Shown: positions 9,891 to 19,592, counted from the stretch's first letter. The stretch: DNA of 64,000 bases from Pantoea dispersa (GCF_014155765.1 NZ_SCKT01000009.1:116240-180239); one strand, 5' to 3'. A program made the numbers and translations. Notes: generated by a model from the letters alone, not told the origin.

Positions 9891-9962
9891 GTAGCGGCGC
9901 GATTCATCGCGCTTTCCAGCAGCAGAACCGCTGTTAAAACGCGCGATGAATCGCGCCGCTAC
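9891..9962. repeat. Inverted pair of GTAG-headed REP elements (REPIN-like)
   Basis: Two perfect 22-bp inverted arms (9891-9912 and 9941-9962), each starting with the head GTAG and containing its own hairpin GCGCGAT-TC-ATCGCGC, separated by 28 bp. The arrangement, head tetranucleotide outwards with an internal palindrome, is that of REP doublets mobilised in trans by RAYT transposases. No RAYT gene is present in the window. It lies between the converging yggE and argP genes. Confidence 0.8.
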
Positions 9963-9989
9963 GACTGTTGTGCGCTAATCTGAACGGCG

Positions 9990-10895
9990 CTAGGCCGCAA
10001 CTTCATCCTGGCGCAATACGCGGTGGCCGTGGGCAATCAGTGCATCGGTCACGCTGCGCATCAGGCGACTTTCCGGCGCGAAACGGTGCCAGTACAGCAT
10101 CCGGCGCTGATACAGACCCGGCGTCAAATCGACCAGCTCTCCCTGCGCCAGCTCGCGCTCAATCTGCAGGTGCGGAATCATACAGCACACCGATCCCTGA
10201 CGCGCCAGTTGCACAAAAGCCTCTGACGAGTTCACGATGTGGCACGGCACGCTGCCCGGCGATAAATCAAAGTTCTGCTGCAAAAACGCCTGATGCATAT
10301 CGTCAAGGTGATCAAACGCCACCGCCGGGGCTTTCAGCAGCGCCGAGCGCGTCACGCCATTGGGGAAATAGCGCGCGGCAAACTCCGGCGAGGCGCAGAA
10401 CAGATAGTCCAGCGCACCCAGCTGATCCACCAGACAGCTTGGCAACGGCTGCGGCTGGATACTCACCGCCCCGACCACCTCACCGCGCCGTAAACGCTCC
10501 TGCGTGCGGGTTTCATCTTCCACCTGCAGATTCAGGCGCACCGGCGAGTCAGCCAGCACATCTTTCAGCGCCGGCAGCAGCCAGGTAGCAAGACTGTCGG
10601 CGTTCACCGCCAGCGACAGCAGCAACGGCGTGGTGCCACCGTTATCATCGCCCAGCCACTCCTCTTCCAGCAGCTCCACCTGATGCAGCAGCGCCAGCAA
10701 TTTTTGTCCCTGCTCGGTCGGGCGCGGCGGCACGGTACGCACCAGCAGCGGCTGACCAAATAAATTTTCCAGCTGTTTAATGCGCTGCGACACCGCAGAC
10801 TGCGTGATGCACAGCTTCTGGGCCGCACGCTCAAAGCCGCGTTCGCGAATCACAGCATCCAGCGCCTGAAGCGTTCGATAATCCGGGCGTTTCAT
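9990..10895 (-). CDS. argP: LysR-type regulator ArgP (IciA)
   Basis: 301 residues. The N-terminal helix-turn-helix reads [39 protein letters not shown] (residues ~4-45), near identical to E. coli ArgP. The C-terminal effector domain binds lysine or arginine in E. coli, where ArgP activates argO and several lysine-related genes (dapB, lysC, gdhA). Probable targets in this window are argO at 3991 and possibly lysA. It is divergent from rpiA with a 182-bp gap, as in E. coli. Confidence 0.96.
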   Translation of the reverse strand: MKRPDYRTLQALDAVIRERGFERAAQKLCITQSAVSQRIKQLENLFGQPLLVRTVPPRPTEQGQKLLALLHQVELLEEEWLGDDNGGTTPLLLSLAVNADSLATWLLPALKDVLADSPVRLNLQVEDETRTQERLRRGEVVGAVSIQPQPLPSCLVDQLGALDYLFCASPEFAARYFPNGVTRSALLKAPAVAFDHLDDMHQAFLQQNFDLSPGSVPCHIVNSSEAFVQLARQGSVCCMIPHLQIERELAQGELVDLTPGLYQRRMLYWHRFAPESRLMRSVTDALIAHGHRVLRQDEVAA

Positions 10896-11077
10896 TGTTG
10901 TTCTCTCTCGTTCAGGGTGGAAACTACTATGCCATAAAACGGCGAAGCTGTGCGGCCGACGCGTTTTTGCGGGCTGGCTTCTAAAGGCTTACATCCAACG
11001 TCCGTCAGCCGCGCTTTTTGACAGCGCCTTGTTTTATACTACGCGCACTTCGATGTCGCACAGGTTTTAAACATACC

Positions 11078-11737
11078 ATGACCCAGGATGAACTGAAAAA
11101 AGCGGTAGGTTGGGCAGCGCTGCAGTACGTGCAGCCAGGCACCATTGTTGGCGTAGGCACCGGTTCAACGGCGGCGCATTTTATTGACGCGCTTGGTACC
11201 ATCAGGGATCAGATCGAGGGCGCGGTTTCCAGTTCGGAAGCCTCAACCGAAAAGCTCAAATCGCTGGGCATTCCGGTGTTCGATCTCAACAACGTGGATG
11301 CGCTGTCGGTGTATGTCGACGGGGCTGATGAGATCAATCCACAGATGCAGATGATCAAGGGCGGTGGCGCGGCGCTGACGCGCGAGAAAATTGTTGCGGC
11401 GGTGGCGCAGAAATTTATCTGCATCGCGGATGCGTCCAAACAGGTCGATGTGCTGGGCAACTTCCCGCTTCCGGTGGAGGTGATTCCGATGGCGCGCGCT
11501 TATGTGGCGCGGGAGCTGGTGAAGCTGGGCGGCCTGCCGGAGTATCGTCAGCACGTGGTTACGGATAACGGCAACATTATTATCGACGTACATAATCTGC
11601 GCATCCTTGACCCGATTGCGCTGGAAAAAACCATCAATGCGCTGCCGGGCGTCGTCACCGTGGGGCTGTTTGCCGCACGCGGAGCGGATATCGCGCTGAT
11701 TGGTACGCCGGACGGCGTGAAAACCATCACCAATTGA
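11078..11737 (+). CDS. rpiA: Ribose-5-phosphate isomerase A
   Basis: 219 residues from ATG 11078, matching the E. coli N-terminus [15 protein letters not shown]. Cytoplasmic enzyme of the pentose phosphate pathway interconverting ribose 5-phosphate and ribulose 5-phosphate. Visible motifs: [16 protein letters not shown] (phosphate loop), [28 protein letters not shown] (catalytic Asp/Glu/Lys region) and [13 protein letters not shown] stem-loop follows the stop. Confidence 0.97.
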   Translation: MTQDELKKAVGWAALQYVQPGTIVGVGTGSTAAHFIDALGTIRDQIEGAVSSSEASTEKLKSLGIPVFDLNNVDALSVYVDGADEINPQMQMIKGGGAALTREKIVAAVAQKFICIADASKQVDVLGNFPLPVEVIPMARAYVARELVKLGGLPEYRQHVVTDNGNIIIDVHNLRILDPIALEKTINALPGVVTVGLFAARGADIALIGTPDGVKTITN

Positions 11738-11741
11738 TCTC

Positions 11742-11770
11742 ACCGGCGCGCCGCCAGCGCCGGTTATTTC
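11742..11770 (+). terminator. Probable terminator after rpiA
   Basis: Perfect 8-bp stem ACCGGCGC / GCGCCGGT with a 7-nt loop, followed by the short T-rich stretch TATTTCC. The T-tract is weak, so efficiency is uncertain. Confidence 0.6.
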
Positions 11771-11807
11771 CATCCGCAAAACATCTTTTCTTGCTGCAGT
11801 GAAATTT

Positions 11808-11823
11808 GGTGACTTATGTCACA
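11808..11823. promoter_or_regulatory. Putative CRP site upstream of serA
   Basis: GGTGA-N6-TCACA; one half-site is perfect and the other has one mismatch to TGTGA-N6-TCACA. It lies about 194 bp before the serA start. CRP and Lrp act on the E. coli serA promoters, so the position makes sense, but this is a pattern match only. Confidence 0.5.
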
Positions 11824-12016
11824 AATGATTCATCAACAGCAGGTTCGTACTTTGCGCTCTCGTCATCTCACGATTTTGTGTGGATTTGTGTTGTCTGCAC
11901 GTGGGCGCGTGCTGGCGTGCAGGCAATCGTTTGTATTGCCGCGCCGGAAAATTTTGATATTTTGACAGAAGGCTACCTTATGGTAGTCCTCGTTGAATTC
12001 TGAATAGGGTCGGGAA

Positions 12017-13255
12017 ATGGCAAAGGTATCACTGGAAAAAGACAAGATTAAGTTCCTGCTGGTGGAAGGCGTTCACCAGAGTGCGCTGGATAATCTGCGC
12101 GCCGCAGGTTACACCAACATCGAGTTCCACAAAGGCGCACTGGATGCTGAGACGCTGAAGTCCTCCATCCGCGATGCCCACTTCATTGGTATCCGTTCCC
12201 GTACCCAACTGACTGAAGAGATCTTCGCGGCAGCTGAAAAGCTGGTGGCGGTGGGCTGCTTCTGTATTGGTACTAACCAGGTTGATCTCAGCGCGGCAGC
12301 GAAACGCGGCGTGCCGGTGTTCAACGCCCCTTTCTCCAATACCCGTTCGGTCGCGGAACTGGTGATCGGCGAAATGCTGCTGATGCTGCGCGGCATTCCG
12401 GAAGCCAACGCCAAAGCACACCGCGGCATCTGGAATAAAATCGCCACCGGTTCGTACGAAGCGCGTGGTAAGAAGCTGGGTATCATTGGCTACGGCCATA
12501 TCGGGATGCAGCTCGGCGTGCTGGCGGAAAGCCTCGGCATGCACGTATTTTTCTACGATATCGAAAACAAGCTGCCGCTGGGCAATGCCACCCAGGTGCG
12601 CCATCTCTCTGACCTGCTGAACATGAGTGATGTGGTCAGCCTGCACGTGCCGGAAACGCCGTCCACGCAGAACATGATTGGCAGCGAAGAGCTGGCGCTG
12701 ATGAAGCCCGGCGCGCTGTTGATCAACGCCGCGCGCGGTACCGTGATCGACATCCCGGCGCTGTGTAATGCGCTGGCCAGCAAGCACCTGGCTGGTGCCG
12801 CCATCGACGTCTTCCCGGTTGAACCTGCAACCAATAGCGATCCGTTTAACTCGCCGCTGTGCGAATTCGACAACGTGATCCTGACGCCGCACATCGGCGG
12901 ATCAACGCAGGAAGCGCAGGAGAACATCGGTCTGGAAGTGTCTGGCAAGCTGGCCAAGTACTCTGACAACGGCTCGACGCTCTCCGCAGTAAACTTCCCG
13001 GAAGTTTCGCTGCCGATGCACGCTGCCAGCGCCAGCCGCCTGCTGCACATCCATGAAAACCGCCCGGGCGTGCTGACCGCCATCAACCAGATCTTTGCCG
13101 AGCAGGGCATCAACATTGCCGCTCAGTATCTGCAAACCTCGCCAGTGATGGGCTATGTGGTTATCGATATTGATGCCGAAGAGGATGTGGCGGAGAAAGC
13201 GCTGCAGCTGATGAAGGCGATTCCGGGCACCATGCGCGCCCGTCTGCTGTACTGA
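12017..13255 (+). CDS. serA: D-3-phosphoglycerate dehydrogenase
   Basis: 412 residues, close to E. coli SerA (410). First committed enzyme of serine synthesis, oxidising 3-phosphoglycerate to phosphohydroxypyruvate in the cytoplasm. Visible parts: substrate domain, NAD-binding GIIGYGHIGMQLG (~residues 155-170), catalytic Arg in LLINAARGTVID, Glu/Asp in AIDVFPVEP, catalytic His in LTPHIGGSTQEAQ, and a C-terminal ACT domain (~340-412, LLHIHENRPGVLTAINQIFAEQGINIAAQYL) that binds the feedback inhibitor serine. A GGGTCGGG Shine-Dalgarno precedes the ATG. It ends facing fau. Confidence 0.98.
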   Translation: MAKVSLEKDKIKFLLVEGVHQSALDNLRAAGYTNIEFHKGALDAETLKSSIRDAHFIGIRSRTQLTEEIFAAAEKLVAVGCFCIGTNQVDLSAAAKRGVPVFNAPFSNTRSVAELVIGEMLLMLRGIPEANAKAHRGIWNKIATGSYEARGKKLGIIGYGHIGMQLGVLAESLGMHVFFYDIENKLPLGNATQVRHLSDLLNMSDVVSLHVPETPSTQNMIGSEELALMKPGALLINAARGTVIDIPALCNALASKHLAGAAIDVFPVEPATNSDPFNSPLCEFDNVILTPHIGGSTQEAQENIGLEVSGKLAKYSDNGSTLSAVNFPEVSLPMHAASASRLLHIHENRPGVLTAINQIFAEQGINIAAQYLQTSPVMGYVVIDIDAEEDVAEKALQLMKAIPGTMRARLLY

Positions 13256-13260
13256 CAGTG

Positions 13261-13289
13261 CAGGGCGCCGCTGGGCGCCCTGTCTTTAT
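13261..13289. terminator. Terminator between convergent serA and fau
   Basis: Stem CAGGGCGCC / GGCGCCCTG with a 4-nt loop starting 6 bp after serA, followed by TCTTTAT. The T-tract is on the serA side; the hairpin could serve both strands. It slightly overlaps the fau stop codon. Confidence 0.75.
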
Positions 13290-13891
13290 CCCGCCAGCGT
13301 TTCCCACTGCCACAGCTTTGACGGCGTGAGAATCGCCGGCAATGGCACATCCCAGGCCGCCACCGGCAGCGCATCCACGCGCTGGCAGTCGTGCGCAATA
13401 CCCAGCGGTAAAAAGCCATGCTGCTGCCAGTGCTGTAGCGTGCGATCGTAAAAACCCCCGCCCATGCCTAAGCGTTGTCCCTGCGCGTCAAACGCCACCA
13501 GCGGTACCAGCATCACATCCAGCTGATCGAGTGTGGCCAGCTGCGTAATATCCAGCGGCGGCTCAGGGATGCGCAGCTTGTTAGGTCGCAGCGGGGTTTC
13601 TGGCGTGTAGCGCAAAAAAAGCAGGTGACCGGGCGCAAACGGATGCAGCACCGGCAGAAAGACCTGCTTCTTTTGCTGCCACAGTTTGGCAATCAGCGGT
13701 CGGGTATTGATTTCGCCATCGACGGAGAGAAACAGCGCGATGCGTTGTGCGCTGGCCAGCGGGGCAAAATTGATGGCATGTTCAGCCAGCAGATCGGCGG
13801 CCTCAACCTGTTGCTCAGGCGTAAGATTGCGGCGCAGATGGCGCACATGCTGACGAATATCCTGACGGTCGAGAAGAGAAGGTGCTGGCAT
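13286..13891 (-). CDS. fau: 5-formyltetrahydrofolate cyclo-ligase
   Basis: 201 residues from the ATG at 13891, which has GGGGA at a good distance; an upstream in-frame ATG at 13933 is less likely. The enzyme converts 5-formyl-THF to 5,10-methenyl-THF using ATP. Family marks are LRRNLTPEQQ near the N-terminus, the FLSVDGEINTRPLI strand, LVPLVAFDAQGQRLGMGGGFYDRTL (folate/ATP site) and IPLPAILTPSKLW-type ending. It lies directly downstream of the 6S RNA gene on the same strand, as in E. coli ssrS-ygfA, and is probably read from the ssrS transcript. Confidence 0.95.
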   Translation of the reverse strand: MPAPSLLDRQDIRQHVRHLRRNLTPEQQVEAADLLAEHAINFAPLASAQRIALFLSVDGEINTRPLIAKLWQQKKQVFLPVLHPFAPGHLLFLRYTPETPLRPNKLRIPEPPLDITQLATLDQLDVMLVPLVAFDAQGQRLGMGGGFYDRTLQHWQQHGFLPLGIAHDCQRVDALPVAAWDVPLPAILTPSKLWQWETLAG

Positions 13892-13962
13892 GATGTCCCC
13901 GGCTGATAAGGCTGTTGATAGCCACATTATCACACCGGGAATAACAGGGTGGAACTAAGAGG

Positions 13963-14146
13963 AGATCTCCGAGATGCCGCCGCAGGCTGTAACCCTTGAA
14001 CCCTTGGTTCAAGGTGAGTATGCCGTCGTAACCATCAGGCTTCTCGGACGGACCGAGCATGCTCACAGGTTACAGAGCGTCACACTCTGTTGGTATGAAA
14101 TATCGGCTCAGGGGACTGGCCCGCTTGCAAACATCTCAGAGAAAAT
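13963..14146 (-). ncRNA. ssrS: 6S RNA
   Basis: On the minus strand the 5' end reads ATTTTCTCTGAGATGTTTGC and the 3' end pairs with it (CATCTCGGAGAT), giving the closing stem. The conserved blocks GCGGGCCAGTCCCCTGAGCC, GAGCATGCTCGGTCCGTCCG and ACCTTGAACCAAGGGTTCAA match E. coli 6S RNA. Length about 184 nt. 6S RNA mimics an open promoter and sequesters sigma-70 RNA polymerase in stationary phase. The position between zapA and fau is the conserved one. End points are by eye, good to a few bases. Confidence 0.96.
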
Positions 14147-14184
14147 TGACTTCACCGTTACTCTAACACGAGTACCATGAAGTG

Positions 14185-14514
14185 TTATTCGAATTTAGGG
14201 CCCTGACGTTCAGTTATGCGACCTTGCTCAACTAATGCCTGCTCAATGGTCTGCTGCAGCATACGGATGCGTTGTTCCATATTGGCTGCGTAATCGCGCG
14301 TTTTACCTTTCTCTTGTGCCAGCTCGTGGCAAATGTTTAACGCGGCGATGAACACCAGCTGCTCTGTATTTGTGACTCTAGTGCGAACTTTTAAATCTTG
14401 CAACCGTTGATTGAGATCCTCTGCGGCCAGATTCAGCGCATCTTGCTGTTCAGGCGGACAATTCACTCTCAATGAACGACCAAAAATCTGAATATCTACC
14501 GGTTGTGCAGACAT
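14185..14514 (-). CDS. zapA: Cell division protein ZapA
   Basis: 109 residues from the ATG at 14514 ([23 protein letters not shown]), the same length as E. coli ZapA; the frame stays open upstream but without homology. Cytoplasmic protein that cross-links FtsZ filaments at mid-cell. An N-terminal globular domain (~1-60) is followed by a long coiled-coil helix (~65-105, [34 protein letters not shown]). It lies upstream of ssrS and is divergent from ygfB, as in E. coli. Confidence 0.96.
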   Translation of the reverse strand: MSAQPVDIQIFGRSLRVNCPPEQQDALNLAAEDLNQRLQDLKVRTRVTNTEQLVFIAALNICHELAQEKGKTRDYAANMEQRIRMLQQTIEQALVEQGRITERQGPKFE

Positions 14515-14684
14515 GCCACCATCCTGACTGATTACTTCGTTCGCATCTCCCTTACCTGTCAATGGGTTGGGAGGTGCGCAACTATATAGACCCGCGTGAT
14601 AAGTTACAACCCCTTTTCTGGAAACCCTGAGGCACCTGGTGGTAGCATAACACGAACTTATTCTGCCAACGACGACCAAAGCTT

Positions 14685-15266
14685 ATGTCTTTACAGAACG
14701 CAACACCCACTTACAACGCGCTGGCCGCGGCACTTTCCCAGCAGGGCGTAGGCATGACGCCCGCCGAGATGCACGGACTGCTGTGTGGCATTCTGTGCGG
14801 CGGCAATCAGGACAGCAGCTGGAAAACCCTGGTGCACGATCTGACTAACGAGGGCATGGCGTTCTCGCAAAGCCTGTCGCAGCCGCTGCAGGCGCTGCAT
14901 GAAAACCTGGCCAACACGCTGGATGAAGAGGGTTTCCTGTTCCAGCTGATGCTGCCGGATGAGGAGGACATCACGGTGTTCGATCGTGCTGACGCGTTGG
15001 CCGGCTGGGTCAATCACTTCCTGCTGGGCCTGGGCGTGACGCAGCCGAAGCTGGACAAAGTGACCGGTGAGACCGGCGAAGCGATTGACGATCTGCGCAC
15101 CATTGCGCAACTTGGCTACGATGAAGATGAAGATCAGGAAGAGCTCGAACAGTCGCTGGAAGAGGTGATTGAGTACGTGCGCGTTGCCGCGCTGCTGTGC
15201 CATGACACCTTCACCCGGCCACGCACGCCGACCGCACCGGAAGTGCAAAAACCTACGCTACACTAA
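14685..15266 (+). CDS. ygfB: UPF0149 family protein YgfB
   Basis: 193 residues, E. coli YgfB being 192-194. All-helical cytoplasmic protein with the family motif [16 protein letters not shown] near residues 25-40, an acidic stretch [22 protein letters not shown] and conserved [10 protein letters not shown]. The role in enterobacteria is not established; the gene precedes pepP-ubiH-ubiI in a conserved order and is 50 bp from pepP. Confidence 0.93.
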   Translation: MSLQNATPTYNALAAALSQQGVGMTPAEMHGLLCGILCGGNQDSSWKTLVHDLTNEGMAFSQSLSQPLQALHENLANTLDEEGFLFQLMLPDEEDITVFDRADALAGWVNHFLLGLGVTQPKLDKVTGETGEAIDDLRTIAQLGYDEDEDQEELEQSLEEVIEYVRVAALLCHDTFTRPRTPTAPEVQKPTLH

Positions 15267-15316
15267 GCGCGTCATCGTGGGCAGGTCGCTGCCCGTTTTC
15301 TACAGGGAGTGCAAAT

Positions 15317-16639
15317 ATGATTACACTGGAAACTTTCCGGCAACGTCGTCAGGCGCTGATCGCCCGCATGGCGCCCGGCAGCGCGGCTTTGATTTTTGCT
15401 GCACCTGAAGTGACGCGCAGCAACGACACCGAATATCCCTTTCGCCAGAACAGCGATTTCTGGTACTTCACCGGGTTCAACGAGCCGCAGGCGCTGCTGG
15501 TATTAATCAAGAGCGATGACAATCATAACCACAGCGTGCTGTTTAACCGCGTACGCGACCTGACGGCCGAGATCTGGTTCGGGCGTCGGCTTGGTCAGGA
15601 AGCCGCACCGGCGAAGCTGGGCGTTGACCGCGCGCTGCCGTGGGATGCGATTGACGAGCAGCTGCACCAGCTGCTCAACGGACTCGACGTGGTCTATCAC
15701 GCACAGGGTGAATACGCGGAAGCGGATACGCTGGTGTTCAGCGCGCTGGAGAAACTGCGCCGCGGTTTCCGGCAAAACCTCAGCGCGCCGGCGACGCTGA
15801 CCGACTGGCGTCCCTGGGTGCATGAGATGCGCCTGTTTAAAAGCGAAGACGAGATCGCCATTCTGCGCCGCGCAGGAAAAATCAGCGCGCTGGCACATAC
15901 CCGTGCGATGCAGGCGTGCCGTCCCGGCATGTTTGAATATCAACTGGAAGGCGAAATCCATCACGAATTCACCCGCCACGGCGCGCGCTTTCCGTCTTAC
16001 AACACCATCGTGGGCTCCGGTGAGAACGGCTGCATTTTGCACTACACCGAAAACGAAAGCGAAATGCGCGACGGCGATCTGGTGCTGATTGATGCCGGTT
16101 GCGAATTCCATGGCTACGCCGGCGATATCACCCGCACTTTCCCGGTAAACGGTAAATTCAGCCAGCCGCAGCGCGAGATCTACGACATCGTGCTCGCCTC
16201 GCTGTATAAGGCGCTGTCGATGTTCCGCCCGGGCATCAGCATCCATGAAGTCAACGACGAAGTGGTGCGTATCATGATCACCGGTCTGGTCGATCTGGGC
16301 ATTCTGGAAGGCAATATCGATACGCTGTTTGAAGAGCAGGCGCACCGTCCGTTCTTTATGCACGGCCTTGGTCACTGGCTGGGGCTGGACGTGCATGACG
16401 TCGGCCACTACGGCACGCCCAGCCGCGACCGCCTGCTTGAGCCTGGCATGGTGCTCACCGTTGAACCGGGCCTGTATATCGCGCCGGATGCCAAAGTGCC
16501 GGCGCAGTATCGCGGCATCGGTATCCGTATCGAAGACGACATCGTCATCACCGCCGACGGTAATGAAAACCTGACCGACAGCGTGGTAAAAGACGCTGAG
16601 GCGATCGAAGCACTGATGGCGGCGGCGCGCGGCGTATGA
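15317..16639 (+). CDS. pepP: Xaa-Pro aminopeptidase P
   Basis: 440 residues, as in E. coli (441). Dinuclear-metal enzyme that removes N-terminal residues next to proline. The N-terminal domain covers ~1-175. The pita-bread catalytic domain shows the metal ligands in LIDAGCEFHGYAGDITRTFPVNG (two Asp), HGLGHWLGLDVHD (His), VLTVEPGLYI (Glu) and GIGIRIEDDIVI (Glu). GGGAG precedes the ATG. The stop overlaps the ubiH start by 4 bp (ATGA), indicating translational coupling. Confidence 0.97.
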   Translation: MITLETFRQRRQALIARMAPGSAALIFAAPEVTRSNDTEYPFRQNSDFWYFTGFNEPQALLVLIKSDDNHNHSVLFNRVRDLTAEIWFGRRLGQEAAPAKLGVDRALPWDAIDEQLHQLLNGLDVVYHAQGEYAEADTLVFSALEKLRRGFRQNLSAPATLTDWRPWVHEMRLFKSEDEIAILRRAGKISALAHTRAMQACRPGMFEYQLEGEIHHEFTRHGARFPSYNTIVGSGENGCILHYTENESEMRDGDLVLIDAGCEFHGYAGDITRTFPVNGKFSQPQREIYDIVLASLYKALSMFRPGISIHEVNDEVVRIMITGLVDLGILEGNIDTLFEEQAHRPFFMHGLGHWLGLDVHDVGHYGTPSRDRLLEPGMVLTVEPGLYIAPDAKVPAQYRGIGIRIEDDIVITADGNENLTDSVVKDAEAIEALMAAARGV

Positions 16640-17814
16640 GTATCCTGATTGCAGGCGGCGGCATGACCGGCGCCACGCTGGCACTGGCGATTTCGCATCT
16701 GACGCAGGGCCAGTTGCCGGTGACGCTGATTGAACGTCATCAGCCGGACAGCCGCGCGCACCCGGGCTTTGACGGGCGCGCCATCGCGCTGGCGGCGGGC
16801 ACCTGTCAGCAGCTGGCGGAAATTGACCTGTGGCGTTCGCTGGCGGACTGCGCCACGCCCATTACCCACATCCACGTTTCCGATCGCGGGCACAGCGGGT
16901 TTGTTCAGCTGCAGGCTGAGGATTATCAGCTGTCGGCGTTGGGCAACGTGGTCGAGCTGTATGACGTGGGACAGCGCCTGTTTAAACGTCTGCGTGAGGC
17001 ACCCGGCGTGACGCTGTGCTGTCCGGATCACGTGACCTCAGTAACCCGCAGCGCTGATAGCGTGCAGGCGACGCTCAGCAGCGGCGCAACGTTACAGGGC
17101 GCGCTGCTGGTGGCCGCTGACGGCGCACGCTCGCCGCTGGCGGCATCCTGCGGCATTCGCTGGCAGCGCGACGACTACCAGCAGCTGGCGGTGATTGCCA
17201 ACGTCGCGACGCAGTTGCCGCATCAGGGTCGCGCGTTTGAGCGCTTCACCCGGCATGGCCCGCTGGCGCTGCTACCGATGTCCGGCAACCGTCTGTCGCT
17301 GGTGTGGTGTCATCCGGCGGCTGCCGAAGCCACGGTTAAGCAGTGGGACGATGCCACCTTCCTGCATGAATTACAGCGCGCCTTTGGCTGGCGGCTGGGG
17401 CGCTTTACTCACGCCGGCCAGCGCGAAATCTATCCGCTGGCGCTGCAGACCGCAGAGCGTCAGGTGACGCACCGGCTGGCACTGGTCGGCAATGCGGCGC
17501 AGACGCTGCATCCGATCGCCGGGCAGGGCTTTAACCTCGGTTTGCGCGATGTGATGTCGCTGGCGGAAACCCTTGCGGCGGCGCATCGTCACCAGCAGGA
17601 TCCGGGCAGCCACGCGGTGTTGCACCATTTTGCTGCGCGCCGCCAGCCGGATCGCGCGGCGACCATTGGCGTCACCGACGGTCTGGTGCGGCTGTTCGCC
17701 AACCGTTATGCCCCGCTGGTGGCAGGACGAAATCTTGGGCTGGTGGCAATGGACCACCTGCCATGGCTGCGAAACCCACTTGCCGTGCGCACGCTCGGCT
17801 GGGTTAAGCGTTAA
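16636..17814 (+). CDS. ubiH: 2-octaprenyl-6-methoxyphenol hydroxylase UbiH
   Basis: 392 residues. FAD monooxygenase of aerobic ubiquinone synthesis. The N-terminal FAD fold starts LIAGGGMTGATLALAISHL, the DG motif region reads LLVAADGARSPLAASCGI, and the second FAD motif reads LALVGNAAQTLHPIAGQGFNLGLRD with GN in place of the usual GD, as in E. coli UbiH. It overlaps pepP by 4 bp and is followed after 20 bp by ubiI, the order of the E. coli pepP-ubiH-ubiI operon. Confidence 0.97.
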   Translation: MSILIAGGGMTGATLALAISHLTQGQLPVTLIERHQPDSRAHPGFDGRAIALAAGTCQQLAEIDLWRSLADCATPITHIHVSDRGHSGFVQLQAEDYQLSALGNVVELYDVGQRLFKRLREAPGVTLCCPDHVTSVTRSADSVQATLSSGATLQGALLVAADGARSPLAASCGIRWQRDDYQQLAVIANVATQLPHQGRAFERFTRHGPLALLPMSGNRLSLVWCHPAAAEATVKQWDDATFLHELQRAFGWRLGRFTHAGQREIYPLALQTAERQVTHRLALVGNAAQTLHPIAGQGFNLGLRDVMSLAETLAAAHRHQQDPGSHAVLHHFAARRQPDRAATIGVTDGLVRLFANRYAPLVAGRNLGLVAMDHLPWLRNPLAVRTLGWVKR

Positions 17815-17834
17815 GCATGAATTAAGGGGCAGCA

Positions 17835-19037
17835 ATGCAAACATTTGATGTGGCGATTGCCGGTGGCGGCATGGTCGGTCTGGCGGTGGCCTGTGGCTTA
17901 CAGGGCAGCGGCCTGCGCGTTGCGGTGCTGGAAAAAGCGCCTGAGCCACAATTTGATGCGGCGGCGCCAGCGTCGGTTCGCGTCTCGGCCATCAACGCCG
18001 CCAGCGAGCGTCTGCTGCAAAAACTCGATGTCTGGTCCACCATTCTCGCGCTGCGCGCCAGCGCGTATCACGGCATGGAAGTGTGGGATCAGGACAGCTT
18101 TGGCTCGATCAGCTTTGATGACGAGCAGCAGGGGCTGTCGCACCTCGGACATATCATTGAAAACGAGGTGATTCACAGTGCGCTGTGGCAGCGCGCCAGC
18201 CAGTGTAGCGACGTGACGCTGATTGCGCCGGCTCAGCTGCAGCAGGTGGCGTTTGGCGATAACGAAGCCTTTATTACCCTGCAGGACGGCAGCATGATGA
18301 GCGCGCGCCTGCTGATTGCTGCGGACGGGGCCAACTCGTGGCTGCGTGACAAAGCGGATATCCCGATTACTTTCTGGGATTACGAACATCACGCGCTGGT
18401 GGCCAACGTACGCACCGATATGCCGCACGATGCCATCGCGCGCCAGGTGTTCCACGGCGACGGCATTCTGGCCTTCCTGCCGATGCAGGATCCGCACCTG
18501 AGCTCCATCGTCTGGTCGCTGTCACCGCAGGGAGCGGCGCGACTGCAATCCATGCCGGAAGCGCTGTTTAACCAGCAGCTTTCGGTGGCATTCGATATGC
18601 GCCTTGGTCTGTGCCAGGTTGAAAGCGAACGGAAAACCTTCCCGCTGACGGCGCGTTACGCCCGCAATTTTGCTGCGCACCGGCTGGCGCTGGTGGGCGA
18701 TGCGGCGCATACCATCCATCCGCTGGCCGGGCAGGGGGTTAACCTCGGCTTTATGGATGCCGCCGAGCTAATTGGCGAAATCCGCCGTCTGCATCAGCAG
18801 GGCAAAGATATCGGCCAGCATCTCTATTTGCGTCGTTATGAACGCAGCCGCAAGCACAGCGCAGCGCTGATGCTGGCCGGCATGCAGGGTTTCCGTGAGC
18901 TGTTTGCCGGGCAGCATCCGGCGAAAAAACTGCTGCGCGACGTCGGGCTGAAGCTGGCCGACACGCTGCCCGGCGTGAAGCCGTTACTGCTGAAGCAGGC
19001 CATGGGCCTCAACGACCTGCCCGGCTGGATCCGCTAA
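17835..19037 (+). CDS. ubiI: 2-octaprenylphenol hydroxylase UbiI (VisC)
   Basis: 400 residues, same as E. coli. FAD monooxygenase adding the C5 hydroxyl in aerobic ubiquinone synthesis. It has the N-terminal FAD motif DVAIAGGGMVGLAVACGLQGSGLRVAVLEK, the DG motif LLIAADGANSWLRDKADI and the GD motif LALVGDAAHTIHPLAGQGVNLGFMDAAEL. It is paralogous to the adjacent ubiH. A clear terminator follows, so the pepP-ubiH-ubiI unit ends here. Confidence 0.97.
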   Translation: MQTFDVAIAGGGMVGLAVACGLQGSGLRVAVLEKAPEPQFDAAAPASVRVSAINAASERLLQKLDVWSTILALRASAYHGMEVWDQDSFGSISFDDEQQGLSHLGHIIENEVIHSALWQRASQCSDVTLIAPAQLQQVAFGDNEAFITLQDGSMMSARLLIAADGANSWLRDKADIPITFWDYEHHALVANVRTDMPHDAIARQVFHGDGILAFLPMQDPHLSSIVWSLSPQGAARLQSMPEALFNQQLSVAFDMRLGLCQVESERKTFPLTARYARNFAAHRLALVGDAAHTIHPLAGQGVNLGFMDAAELIGEIRRLHQQGKDIGQHLYLRRYERSRKHSAALMLAGMQGFRELFAGQHPAKKLLRDVGLKLADTLPGVKPLLLKQAMGLNDLPGWIR

Positions 19038-19049
19038 CCCTCCTTATTA

Positions 19050-19075
19050 CGGCACCGTTTCAGGTGCCGTTTTTC
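19050..19075 (+). terminator. Rho-independent terminator after ubiI
   Basis: Perfect stem CGGCACC / GGTGCCG with a 6-nt loop, followed by TTTTT and starting 13 bp after the stop. Confidence 0.9.
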
Positions 19076-19592
19076 CTGCACTGACGTTACGCGATCGCCC
19101 TCAAGGGTGGGCGTGGCAGTCGGCTGCCGCTCATGAATCACCGAACTGCACAGCGTTGTCGCCATCCATCGCGACCCTGTGCGCACCCGGTAACGCCACT
19201 GCAAAACCCGCCCCAGCACCATTATTGTGCATCGCTGCACCCAAATTGCCCGTCATTTGATTTATTCTAATTTCAGGTCTCAATTCGCATTAATTTAACT
19301 AATCCTAAATGCTTTTTGCTCCCGAACCATTTCCCTTGTCTGCGGCACAGGTTCCATTATTCGGCTGAATTACTGCGCAACAGGTGAATTATATGCGCGG
19401 TAAATCACATAAATGCAGTGAGATATGCTGGCGTGGCTGCAGGGGCAGCACAAAGGATGATAAGGTTTCACCCTCGTTTTCCTTATGGTTAATTGCCGGA
19501 TTCGGTGGTAACTTCAGCGTAAAGAGAACGTTTGCGTCGCTCAAAACTGACGGCGCAGGCGCGTCACACTCACTTGTCTTCACAGGATGGTT
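19076..19592 (+). promoter_or_regulatory. Long gcvT upstream region with GcvA-type CTAAT boxes
   Basis: 517 bp with no convincing gene; a 70-codon open frame at 19384-19596 has no homology that I can see and overlaps the gcvT start. Two CTAAT pentamers, the core recognised by GcvA in E. coli, occur at 19267-19271 and 19299-19303 in an AT-rich tract (19255-19315) that would also suit Lrp. A long regulated leader is expected for gcvTHP. I saw no conserved glycine-riboswitch architecture. Confidence 0.5.
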
